Positions 17,881 through 27,015 of a stretch of DNA of 64,000 nucleotides are shown here, piece by piece. Under the pieces are notes generated by a model. That model saw only the letters and a list, made by a program, of their open reading frames with translations. It was not told where the DNA came from and searched no databases. The translations under genes were made by a program, and so were the position numbers. The stretch lies in assembly GCF_013359775.1 (NCBI RefSeq), contig NZ_JABMCI010000060.1, positions 186,001 to 250,000 on the forward strand, read 5' to 3'. This DNA comes from Cellulomonas humilata (GTDB lineage: Bacteria > Actinomycetota > Actinomycetes > Actinomycetales > Cellulomonadaceae). Each line of letters starts with the position of its first letter. The first letter of the stretch is position 1.

Positions 17881-18417
17881 GTGGGGATCGTGACCCTCTA
17901 TGTCGGACGACTCCCGGAACGAGTGCGCCGTCGCCGTGCGCGGTGGGCCGTCGCGAGCGCGGTGGTCGTGCTCTGCGTCGTCGTCGTCGGCCTCGTGCAC
18001 GCGCTCGGCAGTGCAGCGAGCCCGGGTCCCACCCCGACAGCGCAGGGGCTGAGCCCGGAGCTCGAGCAGCGGTTCGCGGCCGCCCAGGCGGCGGCGGCCG
18101 CCGACGGCGTGCCCCTCACCCTGACCTCCGGCTGGCGGTCCGCGGCGGACCAGCAGCGACTCGTGGACGACGCGGTCGAGCGCTACGGGTCGCTCGAGGA
18201 GGCGCGCCGGTGGGTGCTCCCTCCCGAGTCGTCCGCGCACGTGCAGGGGACGGCGATCGACGTCGGGCCGACGGAGAGTGCCCTCTGGCTGGGGGAGCAC
18301 GGCCTCGAGCTGGGTCTGTGCCGCACGTACGCGAACGAGATCTGGCACTTCGAGCTGCTCGCCGACGGCGCGACGACGTGCCCGGAGCTGCACCCGGACT
18401 CGTCCAGCGGCTGGTGA
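17881..18417 (+). CDS. VanY-like D-alanyl-D-alanine carboxypeptidase
   Basis: 178 residues: a short basic N-terminus, one membrane anchor (about 24-44), an Ala/Pro/Thr linker and an extracellular LD/DD-carboxypeptidase domain. The zinc motifs are complete: SAHVQGTAIDVG (SxHxxGxAxD) and EIWHFEL, with SGWRSAADQQ as the substrate-side motif. Such enzymes trim the peptide stems of peptidoglycan outside the membrane. The GTG at 17881 is assigned, but the GTG at 17890 is an equally possible start. The protein is compact compared with vancomycin-resistance VanY. Confidence 0.88.
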   Translation: MGIVTLYVGRLPERVRRRRARWAVASAVVVLCVVVVGLVHALGSAASPGPTPTAQGLSPELEQRFAAAQAAAAADGVPLTLTSGWRSAADQQRLVDDAVERYGSLEEARRWVLPPESSAHVQGTAIDVGPTESALWLGEHGLELGLCRTYANEIWHFELLADGATTCPELHPDSSSGW

Positions 18418-18424
18418 GGAGCGC

Positions 18425-18817
18425 TCAGACCTCGGCGTTCTTCTTCTGCACGCGGTTGCGCAGGAAGATCAGCGGGAGGATCAGCGTCCCGAGCATGGTG
18501 ACGATCCAGACCGTGAGCGAGCCGAACACCCAGGCGGTAGTGCCGCTGATGGTCAGGCCGTCACCGAAGAGAGTCGCCACCCAGAGCGCCGCGACGGTGG
18601 AGACCAGGCCGACGGCACCCGTGAGCGCGTTGGCGTACTTGCGGGACATCACCAGGAACCACGGCGTGAGGATGCTCTGGAGGACGGCGAACACGACGAC
18701 GGCGACGAGGAACCCCGAGGCGGTCACGGTGAACCCGTCGACGATCAGCGACGCGATCCACAGGCCCAGGGCTGCCGAGGCGAGGAAGATGAACGCTCGG
18801 ATCAGGAAGACGACCAT
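18425..18817 (-). CDS. Phage-holin-superfamily-IV/YvlD-like membrane protein
   Basis: 130 residues with four membrane spans in a hairpin-like repeat, with the second span pair resembling the first (GLWIASLIVDGFTV and later VATLFGDGLTI). This is the 4-TM family usually annotated as phage holin family protein or YvlD. In chromosomes such genes are housekeeping membrane proteins, not lysis genes. No phage genes are nearby. The charged end is RNRVQKKN. Confidence 0.75.
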   Translation of the reverse strand: MVVFLIRAFIFLASAALGLWIASLIVDGFTVTASGFLVAVVVFAVLQSILTPWFLVMSRKYANALTGAVGLVSTVAALWVATLFGDGLTISGTTAWVFGSLTVWIVTMLGTLILPLIFLRNRVQKKNAEV

Positions 18818-18965
18818 CGGGTACCCGCTCCCGCTCGGCGACGCTGCGACCTGGGACTCAGCCTAGAGACACGCCGCACGCGCCCGCCAGGGTGTGACGC
18901 GACCGATTGTTACGACTGATCGCACGGCTCGGTCCTTCGCCGGGACGCCCGCTACCGTGGCTCGC

Positions 18966-21446
18966 GTGACGGAGAACTCGACACCCACGCCCATCGCCAC
19001 GCCCGAGCACACGGTCGACGGTTTTGTCCGGGAGTTCCTGCGGGAGCTGAACTTCGGGCAGGGCACCGACCTGACGCGCGCGTCGGTCAACGACAAGTAC
19101 CTGGCGATGGCCCGCACGGTGCGGCACTACCTGATGGTCCGGTGGCTGGCCACGCTGCGTCGGCAGTTCCAGATCCAGGCGAAGTCCGTCGCCTACCTGT
19201 CCGCGGAGTTCCTGCTCGGCCGGCAGCTCGACAACGCGCTGCTCGCCGCGGACCTCGACGAGGTGGTCGAGGAAGGGCTGGCGTCCCTGGGCATCGACCT
19301 GGCGGAGCTGCGCGAGGCGGAGGTCGAGCCGGGTCTGGGCAACGGCGGTCTCGGCCGGCTCGCGGCGTGCTTCATCGACTCGCTCGCGACGATGAACGTC
19401 CCCTGCATCGGCTACGGGATCCGGTACGAGTACGGCATCTTCCGCCAGACGTTCGTCGACGGCTGGCAGGTGGAGAAGCCCGACAACTGGCTGGCGCTGG
19501 GTTCGCCGTGGGAGTTCCCGCACCCGGAGTCGGCCGTCACCGTCGACTTCGGCGGGCACACCGAGAAGCAGATCGACGCGGCCGGCGTCGAGCGCACCAC
19601 CTGGGTGCCGGGCTGGAGCGTCCTCGGCGTCCCCTACAACTACATGGTCCCCGGGTTCGAGAACGGCCGCGTGAACACGCTGCGGCTGTGGAGCGCGCGG
19701 GCGACGCGGGCGTTCGACCTGGAGATCTTCAACGCGGGCGACTACGCCCAGGCGGTCCGGGCCCAGACGTTCGCGGAGAACATCTCCAAGGTGCTCTATC
19801 CGGAGGACTCCACGCCGCAGGGCAAGGAGCTGCGCCTCCAGCAGCAGTACTTCTTCGTCGCGTGCTCGATCCGCGACTTCCTGGACCAGGTGCTCCCGCA
19901 CGACTTCGACCTGCACCGGCTGCCGGACCGGATCATCTTCCAGCTCAACGACACCCACCCCGTCATCGCCATCCCGGAGCTCATGCGGATCCTGGTCGAC
20001 GAGAAGGGCTGGGACTGGGACGACGCCTGGGCCACCACCCAGAAGTGCTTCGCGTACACCTGTCACACGCTGCTGCCGGAGGCCCTCGAGGTCTGGCCCG
20101 TGGACCTGCTGGGCAAGCTGCTGCCCCGCCACCTCGAGATCATCTACCGGATCAACGAGGACTTCATGGCCGAGCTCCGGGAGGCCTACCCGGACGACGA
20201 GCTGCGGGTGCGCCGGATGTCGATCATCGCCGAGTACCCCGAGCGGGCCGTGCGGATGGCGTACCTGGCCACCGTCGCGGGCTCGAAGGTGAACGGCGTC
20301 GCGGCGCTGCACTCGCAGCTGCTCAAGGACAAGGTGCTGCACGACTTCTCCGACTACTTCCCGGACAAGTTCATCAACGTCACCAACGGTGTCACGCCCC
20401 GCCGGTTCGTCCGGTTGGCCAACCCAGGGCTGTCCGAGCTGGTCACCGCGGCCATCGGCGACGGCTGGGTGACCGACCTGGAGCGGCTGAAGGAGCTGGA
20501 GCCGCTGGCCGAGGACGCCGAGTTCCGACGGGCGTTCCGCGAGGTCAAGCGCGCGAACAAGCTCCGGCTGGTCGACGTGCTCCAGGAGCGCGACGGCATC
20601 GTGATCGACCCGGACACCATGCTGGACGTGATGGTCAAGCGTCTGCACGAGTACAAGCGGCAGACCCTCAAGCTCCTGCACGTGGTCACCCTGTACGACC
20701 AGGTGCGGTCCGGCGCCGTGCGGATCGAGGACGTCACGCCGCGCACGTTCGCGTTCGGGGCCAAGGCGGCTCCGGGCTACAAGATGGCGAAGCAGACCAT
20801 CGGCCTCATCAACGCCGTCGGCCGCACCATCAACAACGACCCCGCGCTCCAGGGCCGGCTCACCGTGGCGTTCCCCGCCAACTACAACGTCACGCTCGCG
20901 GAGAAGCTCATCCCCGCGGCGGACCTGTCGGAGCAGATCTCGCTGGCCGGCAAGGAGGCGTCCGGCACGGGCAACATGAAGTTCGCGCTCAACGGTGCCC
21001 TGACCATCGGCACCGACGACGGCGCGAACGTCGAGATCCGCGAGCTCGTGGGCGACGACAACTTCTTCCTGTTCGGGCTGCTCGAGCCGGAGGTCGCGGA
21101 GATCGTCGACCGCGGCTACCACCCGACGTCCTACTACGAGCAGAACCGCTCGCTGCGGCACGCGCTCGACCTGATCGCGTCCGGGGTGTTCTCCGACGGC
21201 GACCGGACGACGTTCGAGCCCATCGTGTCCAACCTGCTGTCGGAGGACCGGTTCCTGGTCCTGGCCGACTACCAGGCGTACATCGACGCGCAGGCCCGGG
21301 TCGACGAGGCCTACGCGGACACCGAGGCGTGGACGCGGTCGGCCGTGCTCAACGTGGCGCGGTCCGGCTTCTTCTCCTCCGACCGGTCCATGCGCGACTA
21401 CATCGACCGCATCTGGGGCACGCACCCGGTACCGCCGGAGCGCTGA
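18966..21446 (+). CDS. glgP: Glycogen/alpha-glucan phosphorylase
   Basis: The enzyme releases glucose-1-phosphate from glycogen or maltodextrins using inorganic phosphate and PLP. The 826 residues from the GTG at 18966 match the glycogen phosphorylase (GT35) length. The PLP lysine is Lys672 in GTGNMKFALNGAL, followed by TIGTDDGANVEI. EPGLGNGGLGRLAACF and the KRLHEYKRQ segment are also canonical. An in-frame GTG at 18957 is a second possible start. The gene stands alone, with a strong hairpin terminator 8 bp after the stop. Confidence 0.97.
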   Translation: MTENSTPTPIATPEHTVDGFVREFLRELNFGQGTDLTRASVNDKYLAMARTVRHYLMVRWLATLRRQFQIQAKSVAYLSAEFLLGRQLDNALLAADLDEVVEEGLASLGIDLAELREAEVEPGLGNGGLGRLAACFIDSLATMNVPCIGYGIRYEYGIFRQTFVDGWQVEKPDNWLALGSPWEFPHPESAVTVDFGGHTEKQIDAAGVERTTWVPGWSVLGVPYNYMVPGFENGRVNTLRLWSARATRAFDLEIFNAGDYAQAVRAQTFAENISKVLYPEDSTPQGKELRLQQQYFFVACSIRDFLDQVLPHDFDLHRLPDRIIFQLNDTHPVIAIPELMRILVDEKGWDWDDAWATTQKCFAYTCHTLLPEALEVWPVDLLGKLLPRHLEIIYRINEDFMAELREAYPDDELRVRRMSIIAEYPERAVRMAYLATVAGSKVNGVAALHSQLLKDKVLHDFSDYFPDKFINVTNGVTPRRFVRLANPGLSELVTAAIGDGWVTDLERLKELEPLAEDAEFRRAFREVKRANKLRLVDVLQERDGIVIDPDTMLDVMVKRLHEYKRQTLKLLHVVTLYDQVRSGAVRIEDVTPRTFAFGAKAAPGYKMAKQTIGLINAVGRTINNDPALQGRLTVAFPANYNVTLAEKLIPAADLSEQISLAGKEASGTGNMKFALNGALTIGTDDGANVEIRELVGDDNFFLFGLLEPEVAEIVDRGYHPTSYYEQNRSLRHALDLIASGVFSDGDRTTFEPIVSNLLSEDRFLVLADYQAYIDAQARVDEAYADTEAWTRSAVLNVARSGFFSSDRSMRDYIDRIWGTHPVPPER

Positions 21447-21453
21447 CCGGCCT

Positions 21454-21487
21454 CCGCAGGGCACCGCTGGGACGCGGTGCCCTGCGG
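21454..21487 (+). terminator. Terminator of glgP
   Basis: Perfect 14-bp arms CCGCAGGGCACCGC (21454-21467) and GCGGTGCCCTGCGG (21474-21487) with a 6-nt loop. Confidence 0.85.
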
Positions 21488-21505
21488 CCTCGCTACCCTT
21501 GACGC

Positions 21506-21925
21506 GTGACACCCGCGAAGAAGTCCCAGGAGATGAAGGCGTCGACCGCCGCCGCCAAGCTCGACGTGTACCTGCCGGCCACGCCGGAGGACTTCCAGAA
21601 TCGGATGATCACGCGCGACGAGCTGACCGAGCTCCAGCGCACACCCCCGCAGTGGCTGGTGGACCTGCGCCGCGACGGGCCGCACCCGCGCAGCGTCATC
21701 GCCGGCCGGCTGCGCATCTCGATCGGCGGGCTGGCCCGCGGCGGGATCACGGACCCGCTGACCACCGAGGAGATCGAAGCGCTCCAGGCCGAGCCGCCCA
21801 ACTGGCTGGTCCGCGAGCGCGAGATCGCCGCGCAGGTGCGCCTGGAGGAGCGGCTCCAGGAGTCGCGCGAGGCGGACCGCAAGGCCGATGCGGACCGGAA
21901 GGCCGCCGCAGCCCGCGAGAGCTGA
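21506..21925 (+). CDS. DUF5997 family protein
   Basis: 139 residues of the actinobacterial family DUF5997. The core runs from about 15 to 110: KLDVYLPATPEDFQN, the helix-turn-helix-like part ITRDELTELQRTPPQWL, and DPLTTEEIEALQAEPPNWL. The C-terminal 30 residues are a charged helix rich in Arg, Glu and Lys. In other actinobacteria this gene commonly sits next to a LysR-type substrate-binding-domain gene, and here such a gene lies 1.7 kb away beyond an amino-acid permease. GTG start; convergent with the permease with only 7 bp between stops. Function unknown. Confidence 0.85.
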   Translation: MTPAKKSQEMKASTAAAKLDVYLPATPEDFQNRMITRDELTELQRTPPQWLVDLRRDGPHPRSVIAGRLRISIGGLARGGITDPLTTEEIEALQAEPPNWLVREREIAAQVRLEERLQESREADRKADADRKAAAARES

Positions 21926-21932
21926 CCCTCGG

Positions 21933-23462
21933 TCAGAGCCCTCCGCGCGGGGGCTCGAAGTCGGGCACGAGCACGGGGGTGTCGCGGTTGAGCGACTCAC
22001 CGCGGAAGTACGGCCGCAGGGACAGCCTCGCGGCGCACGCGACCATCAGCGGTACCCCGAGGGCCAGCATCCCGACGCCGATGATGAACACCCCGCCGAC
22101 GCCGCCGAAGCTCGTGTACCCGTAGTCGGGGTCGAGCATGTCCCGCGCCGAGATGCCGAACGCCCACACCATCCCGGCGCCGCCCAGCAGCGGGAACAGG
22201 CCGCGCAGGAAGAAGTTCCGGGTGCTGCGGAAGATCGACCGCCAGAAGTACACGACGCACGCGAACGCGGTGACGGCGTAGTAGAACGCCACGGCGAGGC
22301 CCAGGGACGCGATCGAGTCGAACAGGGCGTCCTCGCTGAGCAGCTTGAGCACGATGTAGAAGGCGCCGGCGGTGATCCCCATGACGAGGGTGGAGAACGA
22401 CGGCGTCTTGAACACGGGGTGCACACGCGCGAACTGCCCGGGCACCGCCTTGTAGACGGCCATCGCCAGGGTGCCGCGGGCCGTCGGCAGGATCGTCGTC
22501 TGCGTGGACGCCGTGGCGGACACCGCGATGACCAGCAGCAGGATGAACGCCATCACGGGTCCCAGCAGCGGACCGCCGAGCACCGTGACGACGTCGTCGA
22601 TGTTGGCCTCGTTGTTCAGGCCGATCCCCGTGGTGCCGAACCCCGCGAACGCCTGCACGGCGACCGCGACCAGGCAGTAGGTGACCAGCAGGATCACGGT
22701 GGCCAGCACTGCGGCGCGCCCGGGCGTGCGGGCGAGGTCCTTGGTCTCCTCGTTGATGGCCAGGCACGCATCCCAGCCCCAGTAGATGAAGATGCACAGG
22801 ATCACGGCGGCGGCGATGGCCGACGACGACAGGCCGGCCGGGCTGAACCAGGACCACTGCGGGAGCACGGCCTGCGGTCCGGCGGTGCCGCCGTAGACCT
22901 TCCAGAGCGCCAGGATGCTCAGGCTCCCGAGCACGATGAACTGGAACACGACGAGCACGTTCTGCAGCCGCTCGCTCACCAGGATGCCGCGGTAGCTCAC
23001 CCAGGTCATGGCCGCGATGAAGCCGACGCCGATGATCAGGACCGCGATGCGGTTCTCGGCCACCTCGTCGAGGCCGAACGCCCGCAGGAAGTAGACGGCG
23101 GCCACCTCGGCGACGTTGGCCAGCACGATGATCCCGGAGACCGCCAGGCCCCAGCCGCCGAGCCAGCCGACCCACGGACCGAGCGCCTTGGCGCCCCAGG
23201 TGAACGTGGTCCCGCAGTCCGGCATGACCGAGTTGAGCTCGCGGTACGCGATCGCGACGAGCAGCATCGGCACGAACGCGATGAGGAACATGGCGGGGGA
23301 CTTCTCGCCGACCGCCAGCACCACGTAGCCGAGCGTGGCAGCCAGCGAGTACGCGGGTGCCGTGGAGGCGAGGCCGATGACGGTGTTGCCCCACAGGCCG
23401 AGGGTGCCGGAGCTCAGGCCTTTCGCCGGTGCGGGGGACTCGTCGGTCAGGGCGCTGCTCAT
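21933..23462 (-). CDS. APC family amino-acid permease
   Basis: 509 residues with about 12 membrane spans, in the amino acid-polyamine-organocation superfamily. The first span contains the unwound G-x-G-like motif region (VIGLASTAPAYSLAAT), typical of the actinobacterial permease subgroup, and FIYWGWDACLAINEETKD is the diagnostic loop after the sixth span. GGGAGG stands before the ATG. The substrate cannot be read from sequence. It separates DUF5997 from the LysR-like gene that normally accompany each other. Confidence 0.92.
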   Translation of the reverse strand: MSSALTDESPAPAKGLSSGTLGLWGNTVIGLASTAPAYSLAATLGYVVLAVGEKSPAMFLIAFVPMLLVAIAYRELNSVMPDCGTTFTWGAKALGPWVGWLGGWGLAVSGIIVLANVAEVAAVYFLRAFGLDEVAENRIAVLIIGVGFIAAMTWVSYRGILVSERLQNVLVVFQFIVLGSLSILALWKVYGGTAGPQAVLPQWSWFSPAGLSSSAIAAAVILCIFIYWGWDACLAINEETKDLARTPGRAAVLATVILLVTYCLVAVAVQAFAGFGTTGIGLNNEANIDDVVTVLGGPLLGPVMAFILLLVIAVSATASTQTTILPTARGTLAMAVYKAVPGQFARVHPVFKTPSFSTLVMGITAGAFYIVLKLLSEDALFDSIASLGLAVAFYYAVTAFACVVYFWRSIFRSTRNFFLRGLFPLLGGAGMVWAFGISARDMLDPDYGYTSFGGVGGVFIIGVGMLALGVPLMVACAARLSLRPYFRGESLNRDTPVLVPDFEPPRGGL

Positions 23463-23568
23463 CGGACCTCCCGGCTCGCGTCGTCGCGGTACCCCCGAAG
23501 CCGGACATTACTCCCGCGGGCCCCGGGGTCGGCCGTTATCCGGACAAGTCGCCGCGCCCGACGGCCGA

Positions 23569-23624
23569 CGAGAACAACGTGGGTGGCGTCAAGGCGCGAC
23601 GAAGCGGCACCCACGCTGTTCTCG
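23569..23624 (-). terminator. Long-stem hairpin downstream of the LysR-like gene
   Basis: Arms CGAGAACAACGTGGGTG (23569-23585) and CACCCACGCTGTTCTCG (23608-23624) pair over 17 bp with one G-T wobble. It begins 15 bp after the end of the minus-strand gene. The loop contains GCGACGAAG, also seen in other hairpins of the window. Confidence 0.7.
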
Positions 23625-23638
23625 CGGCGCGATGGTGG

Positions 23639-24388
23639 TCAGCGGGGGCGGGGCTTGCGGGTGCGGGGGGTGGCGGAGCCCTTGGCCGACGACTTGCGGC
23701 CCGTCGCGGCCTTGCCGGACGTGCCCTTGCCCGTCGCGCTCCCGCCCGAGCCCTTGCCGCGGGGGGTCGGTGGGGTCGGTTCCGGGGCCGGGGCGCCCCG
23801 GCCGCGCGACGAGGTCGCGGTGCGGCCGCGGACGATGCCGATGAACTCCTCGGTCAGGTCGTCGTACCGGTCGGTGACCCATGCCAGGCCGACCGCGGAG
23901 CCGGGCGCGTCCCGGACGACCCGCGCGACCAGGCCGCGGCGCTGGTGCAGGCGCCCGAGCGACTGCGGCAGGACGAGCACCCCGACGCCGGCGGCGACGA
24001 GCTCGACCGCGTCGGCCGTCGTCGGGACGGGGTCGCCGGCGAAACGTGTACCGGGGGCGTCGGCCCAGTGCAGCTGGTCGTCCAGCGGCACGACGAGCAG
24101 CTCGTCGTCGAGGTCCGCGGCGTCGATCTCCTCGACCACGCTGAACACGTGGTCCTTAGGCACGACGACCACCGTGGACTCTGTGTACAGCGGCATGGTC
24201 GACAGGTCGTCGCCGGCCGCGGGCAGGCGGACCAGGGCGACGTCCGCGCCGCCGGAGCGCAGGAGCGGGACGGCCTCGTCGGGCGACGCGTGCACCAGCT
24301 CGACCGGCACGTCCCGCAGCCGCTCCGCCCACACGCGCAGCCAGCGGTCCGGGTTGACGCCGGGGACGAGCAGGATGCGGAACGTCAT
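23639..24388 (-). CDS. LysR-type substrate-binding domain protein without HTH
   Basis: 249 residues. The first 190 are the two-lobed effector-binding domain of LysR regulators, from MTFRILLVPGVNPDRWLRVW to VARVVRDAPGSAVGLAW, with the cleft-lining LPQSLGRL segment. The usual N-terminal winged HTH is absent, and no DNA-binding motif can be seen upstream because the start overlaps the TrmB stop (ATGA). The C-terminal 50 residues are a low-complexity Lys/Ser/Gly/Pro tail, which might bind nucleic acid. Proteins of this type usually accompany DUF5997, and a two-part regulator is one possible reading. Confidence 0.8.
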   Translation of the reverse strand: MTFRILLVPGVNPDRWLRVWAERLRDVPVELVHASPDEAVPLLRSGGADVALVRLPAAGDDLSTMPLYTESTVVVVPKDHVFSVVEEIDAADLDDELLVVPLDDQLHWADAPGTRFAGDPVPTTADAVELVAAGVGVLVLPQSLGRLHQRRGLVARVVRDAPGSAVGLAWVTDRYDDLTEEFIGIVRGRTATSSRGRGAPAPEPTPPTPRGKGSGGSATGKGTSGKAATGRKSSAKGSATPRTRKPRPR

Positions 24389-25125
24389 CGAACCCTCCGG
24401 AACACCAGGTCGCGGACCTCGTGGCCCAGGTCGAGGCCGCGTCGCTCGAACTTGGTGACCGGCCGGTACGGCGGGCGGGGGACGAACGCGTCCACGGTGT
24501 TCTCGAGGGAGGGGTCGGCCGTGAGGACCTCGAGCATGGCGTCCGCGTAGTCCACCCAGTCGGTGGCGCAGTGCAGCGTGCCGCCCACGCGCAGCCGCGA
24601 CAGCAGGAGCCCGACGTGCGCGGGCTGCACCAGTCGGCGCTTGTGGTGCTTGGCCTTGGGCCACGGGTCGGGGAAGAACACGTGCACGGCGTCGAGCGAC
24701 TGCTCCGGCAGCGTCGTGCGCACGAGGTCGAGGGCGTCGCCGTGGGCGATCCGCACGTTGGTGAGGCCGGCGCGGTCGATCAGGACGAGCAGGTTGGCGA
24801 CGCCCGGCAGGTGCGCCTCGACCGCCAGGTAGTCGCGCGACGGGTCGGCGGCGGCCATCGCCGCGGTGGTCTCGCCCATCCCCGACCCGATCTCCAGCAC
24901 CACCGGGGCCGACCGGCCGAAGAGCGTGACGGTGTCCAGGGCGCCGTCGGGCAGCTGCGGCGCCGGCGAGCCCGCGTCGTGCACCGAGAACCCGTAGCGC
25001 GGCCAGAGGGTGCGCAGCGCGTCCTCGCGCTCCTGGCTCAGGGGTGCGCGGCGCGGGTGGAACGTGCGCAGCGGCTCGTGCGGCCGCGACGCCAGGTGCC
25101 GGAACGCGTCGGACGGGAGGCTCAC
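24385..25125 (-). CDS. trmB: tRNA (guanine(46)-N7)-methyltransferase
   Basis: The enzyme methylates G46 in the variable loop of tRNAs with SAM. 246 residues: VLEIGSGMGETT is the SAM motif I, FFPDPWPKAKHHKRRLV is the family signature with the catalytic Asp, and TKFERRGLDLGH is the typical C-terminal motif. It overlaps the LysR-like gene by 4 bp, so the two are translated from one message. Confidence 0.96.
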   Translation of the reverse strand: MSLPSDAFRHLASRPHEPLRTFHPRRAPLSQEREDALRTLWPRYGFSVHDAGSPAPQLPDGALDTVTLFGRSAPVVLEIGSGMGETTAAMAAADPSRDYLAVEAHLPGVANLLVLIDRAGLTNVRIAHGDALDLVRTTLPEQSLDAVHVFFPDPWPKAKHHKRRLVQPAHVGLLLSRLRVGGTLHCATDWVDYADAMLEVLTADPSLENTVDAFVPRPPYRPVTKFERRGLDLGHEVRDLVFRRVR

Positions 25126-25136
25126 GGGGGTCCAGC

Positions 25137-25916
25137 CTAGGCGTCGGTCGCGGGCCCCATCAGCGCGAAGACCTCACCGAACGGCCCGGAGACGATCGCC
25201 ATGCGCCCGAACGCGGTGTCGGTCGGCGGGCTGACGACGGTGCCGCCCAGGTCGCCGACGCGCGAGGCGGCGGCATCGGTGTCCGGCACCCCGAAGTAGA
25301 GGGTCCAGGCGGCGGGCGCGTCCGAGGCCTGGGCGCCGTAGCCGCCCACCCCCGCCACGGGCGAGCCGCCGACGGACACCGACGCGTAGGCGAACCCCGG
25401 GGCGCTGAGGTCCTCGACGTCGTAGCCGAACACCCGCTGGTAGAACGCGACGGCACCGGGCTGGTCGTGCACCATGACCTCGGACCAGACGACCGAGCCG
25501 GGCTCCTCGACGACGTCCCAGCCGGTGTGCGAGCCGGGCTGCCAGACCCCGAAGGCGGCCCCGGCGGCGTCGACGAAGATGCCCATGGAGCCGAGGTCCA
25601 TGACCGGCATCGGCGGCACGACCTCCCGGCCGCCCGCGTCGGCGATGGCGGTGGCGGTGGCGGCGAGGTCCTCGGTGGCCAGGTAGACGCACCAGGCCGG
25701 TGGCTGCGCGGGATCGTCGCCCATCGGCTCGCCGAGCCCGACCACGCGGCGCCCGTCGACGAACGCCTGCGTGTACGCGCCGACCTCGGGACCACCGACC
25801 TCGAACTCCCAGCCGAACAGCGGACCGTAGAAGGCGCGGGCGGCGGCGAGGTCCGGCACCGTGATGTCGGCCCACGTCGGGGTGCCGGTGGGCCAGGCGT
25901 CGAGGTGGGTGGTCAT
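25137..25916 (-). CDS. VOC (glyoxalase-like) family protein, two domains
   Basis: 259 residues made of two consecutive vicinal-oxygen-chelate domains (about 10-125 and 135-255). Both begin with a short PTWADI/VVWSEV strand and share the FYxxxFGW/FGY motif, as in the actinobacterial 27-kDa antigen Cfp30B-like proteins. Metal ligands are partly unclear, so the activity (dioxygenase, glyoxalase or resistance) is unknown. The ATG at 25916 fits the conserved start better than an upstream in-frame one at 25931. It lies 11 bp after trmB on the same strand and diverges from the cation transporter. Confidence 0.88.
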   Translation of the reverse strand: MTTHLDAWPTGTPTWADITVPDLAAARAFYGPLFGWEFEVGGPEVGAYTQAFVDGRRVVGLGEPMGDDPAQPPAWCVYLATEDLAATATAIADAGGREVVPPMPVMDLGSMGIFVDAAGAAFGVWQPGSHTGWDVVEEPGSVVWSEVMVHDQPGAVAFYQRVFGYDVEDLSAPGFAYASVSVGGSPVAGVGGYGAQASDAPAAWTLYFGVPDTDAAASRVGDLGGTVVSPPTDTAFGRMAIVSGPFGEVFALMGPATDA

Positions 25917-26018
25917 GCGCTCACCCAACACCCCCGCCGGGGTGGCCGCACGCGGGCGACCAGCGCGAACGCGGCCCGTGGGGGAGACATCACCCGGTGC
26001 CTGTGCTAGTCACGTGTC

Positions 26019-27014
26019 ATGGCACACCCCGCTGCGGGCGACCCCGCGGAGACCCCGGTCGCGGTGGTGTCCCCTGCGGGGTCGACCCAGGACGCGCACG
26101 GCGAGAGCACGCTCACCGTCGTCGTCGCGTTCGGGGCCAACCTGCTCATCGCCGTCGCCAAGACGATCGCCGCCGTGATGACCGGGGCGGCGTCGATGCT
26201 GGCGGAGGCGGCGCACTCGTGGGCCGACGCCGGCAACGAGGTGTTCCTGCTCATCGCGCAGCGCCGCGCCGCACGGGCGCCGGACCCGAGCCACCCGCTC
26301 GGCTACGGCCGCGAGGTGTACGTCTGGTCGCTGTTCGCCGCGATCGGGCTGTTCGCGGTGGGCGCCGGGGTGTCGATCACGCACGGGATCCAGGAGCTCA
26401 TCCACCCGGAGCCGGCCAGCAACTTCGGCATCGCGTACATCGTCCTCGGGGTCTCGGCGGTGCTCGAGGGGATCTCGTTCGTGCAGGCGTCGCGCCAGGT
26501 GAAGAGCGCGGCGGCGCGGCAGGACCGGGACGTCCTCGAGCACGTGCTGGAGACGTCTGACCCGACCGTGCGCGCGGTGTTCTTCGAGGACGCGGCCGCG
26601 CTGGTCGGCATCCTCATCGCGACCGTCGGCATCGCGCTGCACCAGGTGACGGGCTCGGCTATCCCCGACGCGGTGGGCTCGATCCTGGTCGGGGTGCTGC
26701 TGGCCGTGGTCGCCGTGGTGCTCATCGACCGCAACCGGCGGTTCCTCGTCGGCCAGGCCGTGGACCCGAGGCTCCAGGGCGCGGCCGTCCGGGCGCTGCT
26801 GGAGCTCCCGGAGATCGACCGGGTCACCGAGCTGCGGCTCGAGTTCGTGGGGGCGCGGCAGATCTACCTGGTGGGTGCGGTCGACCTCGCGGGCAACATG
26901 GCCGAGGACGACGCCTCGCACGTGCTCGCGTCGCTGGAGCGGCGGATCTCGGCGACGCCCGCCGTGGTCGGCGCGACGCTCTCCCTGTCCGAGCCTCAGG
27001 ACCCGGGCCTCTGA
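26019..27014 (+). CDS. Cation diffusion facilitator (CDF) family transporter
   Basis: 331 residues with six membrane spans and a C-terminal cytoplasmic domain. The metal sites HSWAD (span 2) and FEDAAALVG (span 5) agree with the family's HxxxD/DxxxD pattern, with His giving zinc-type selectivity. The insertion PSHPLGYGREVYVW after span 2 is the usual loop. The product would export Zn2+ or a similar divalent cation in exchange for protons. The next gene, a ClC channel, begins 1 bp after its stop, so the pair forms an operon. Confidence 0.93.
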   Translation: MAHPAAGDPAETPVAVVSPAGSTQDAHGESTLTVVVAFGANLLIAVAKTIAAVMTGAASMLAEAAHSWADAGNEVFLLIAQRRAARAPDPSHPLGYGREVYVWSLFAAIGLFAVGAGVSITHGIQELIHPEPASNFGIAYIVLGVSAVLEGISFVQASRQVKSAAARQDRDVLEHVLETSDPTVRAVFFEDAAALVGILIATVGIALHQVTGSAIPDAVGSILVGVLLAVVAVVLIDRNRRFLVGQAVDPRLQGAAVRALLELPEIDRVTELRLEFVGARQIYLVGAVDLAGNMAEDDASHVLASLERRISATPAVVGATLSLSEPQDPGL

Positions 27015-27015
27015 C

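Noticed and set aside
18425..18817. Prophage lysis gene (holin)
   Set aside because: The protein belongs to a chromosomal four-span family; no phage genes are near.
21888..24458. 856-codon plus-strand open frame across permease and LysR-like genes
   Set aside because: It runs antisense to two real genes, is compositionally biased and has no recognisable domain.
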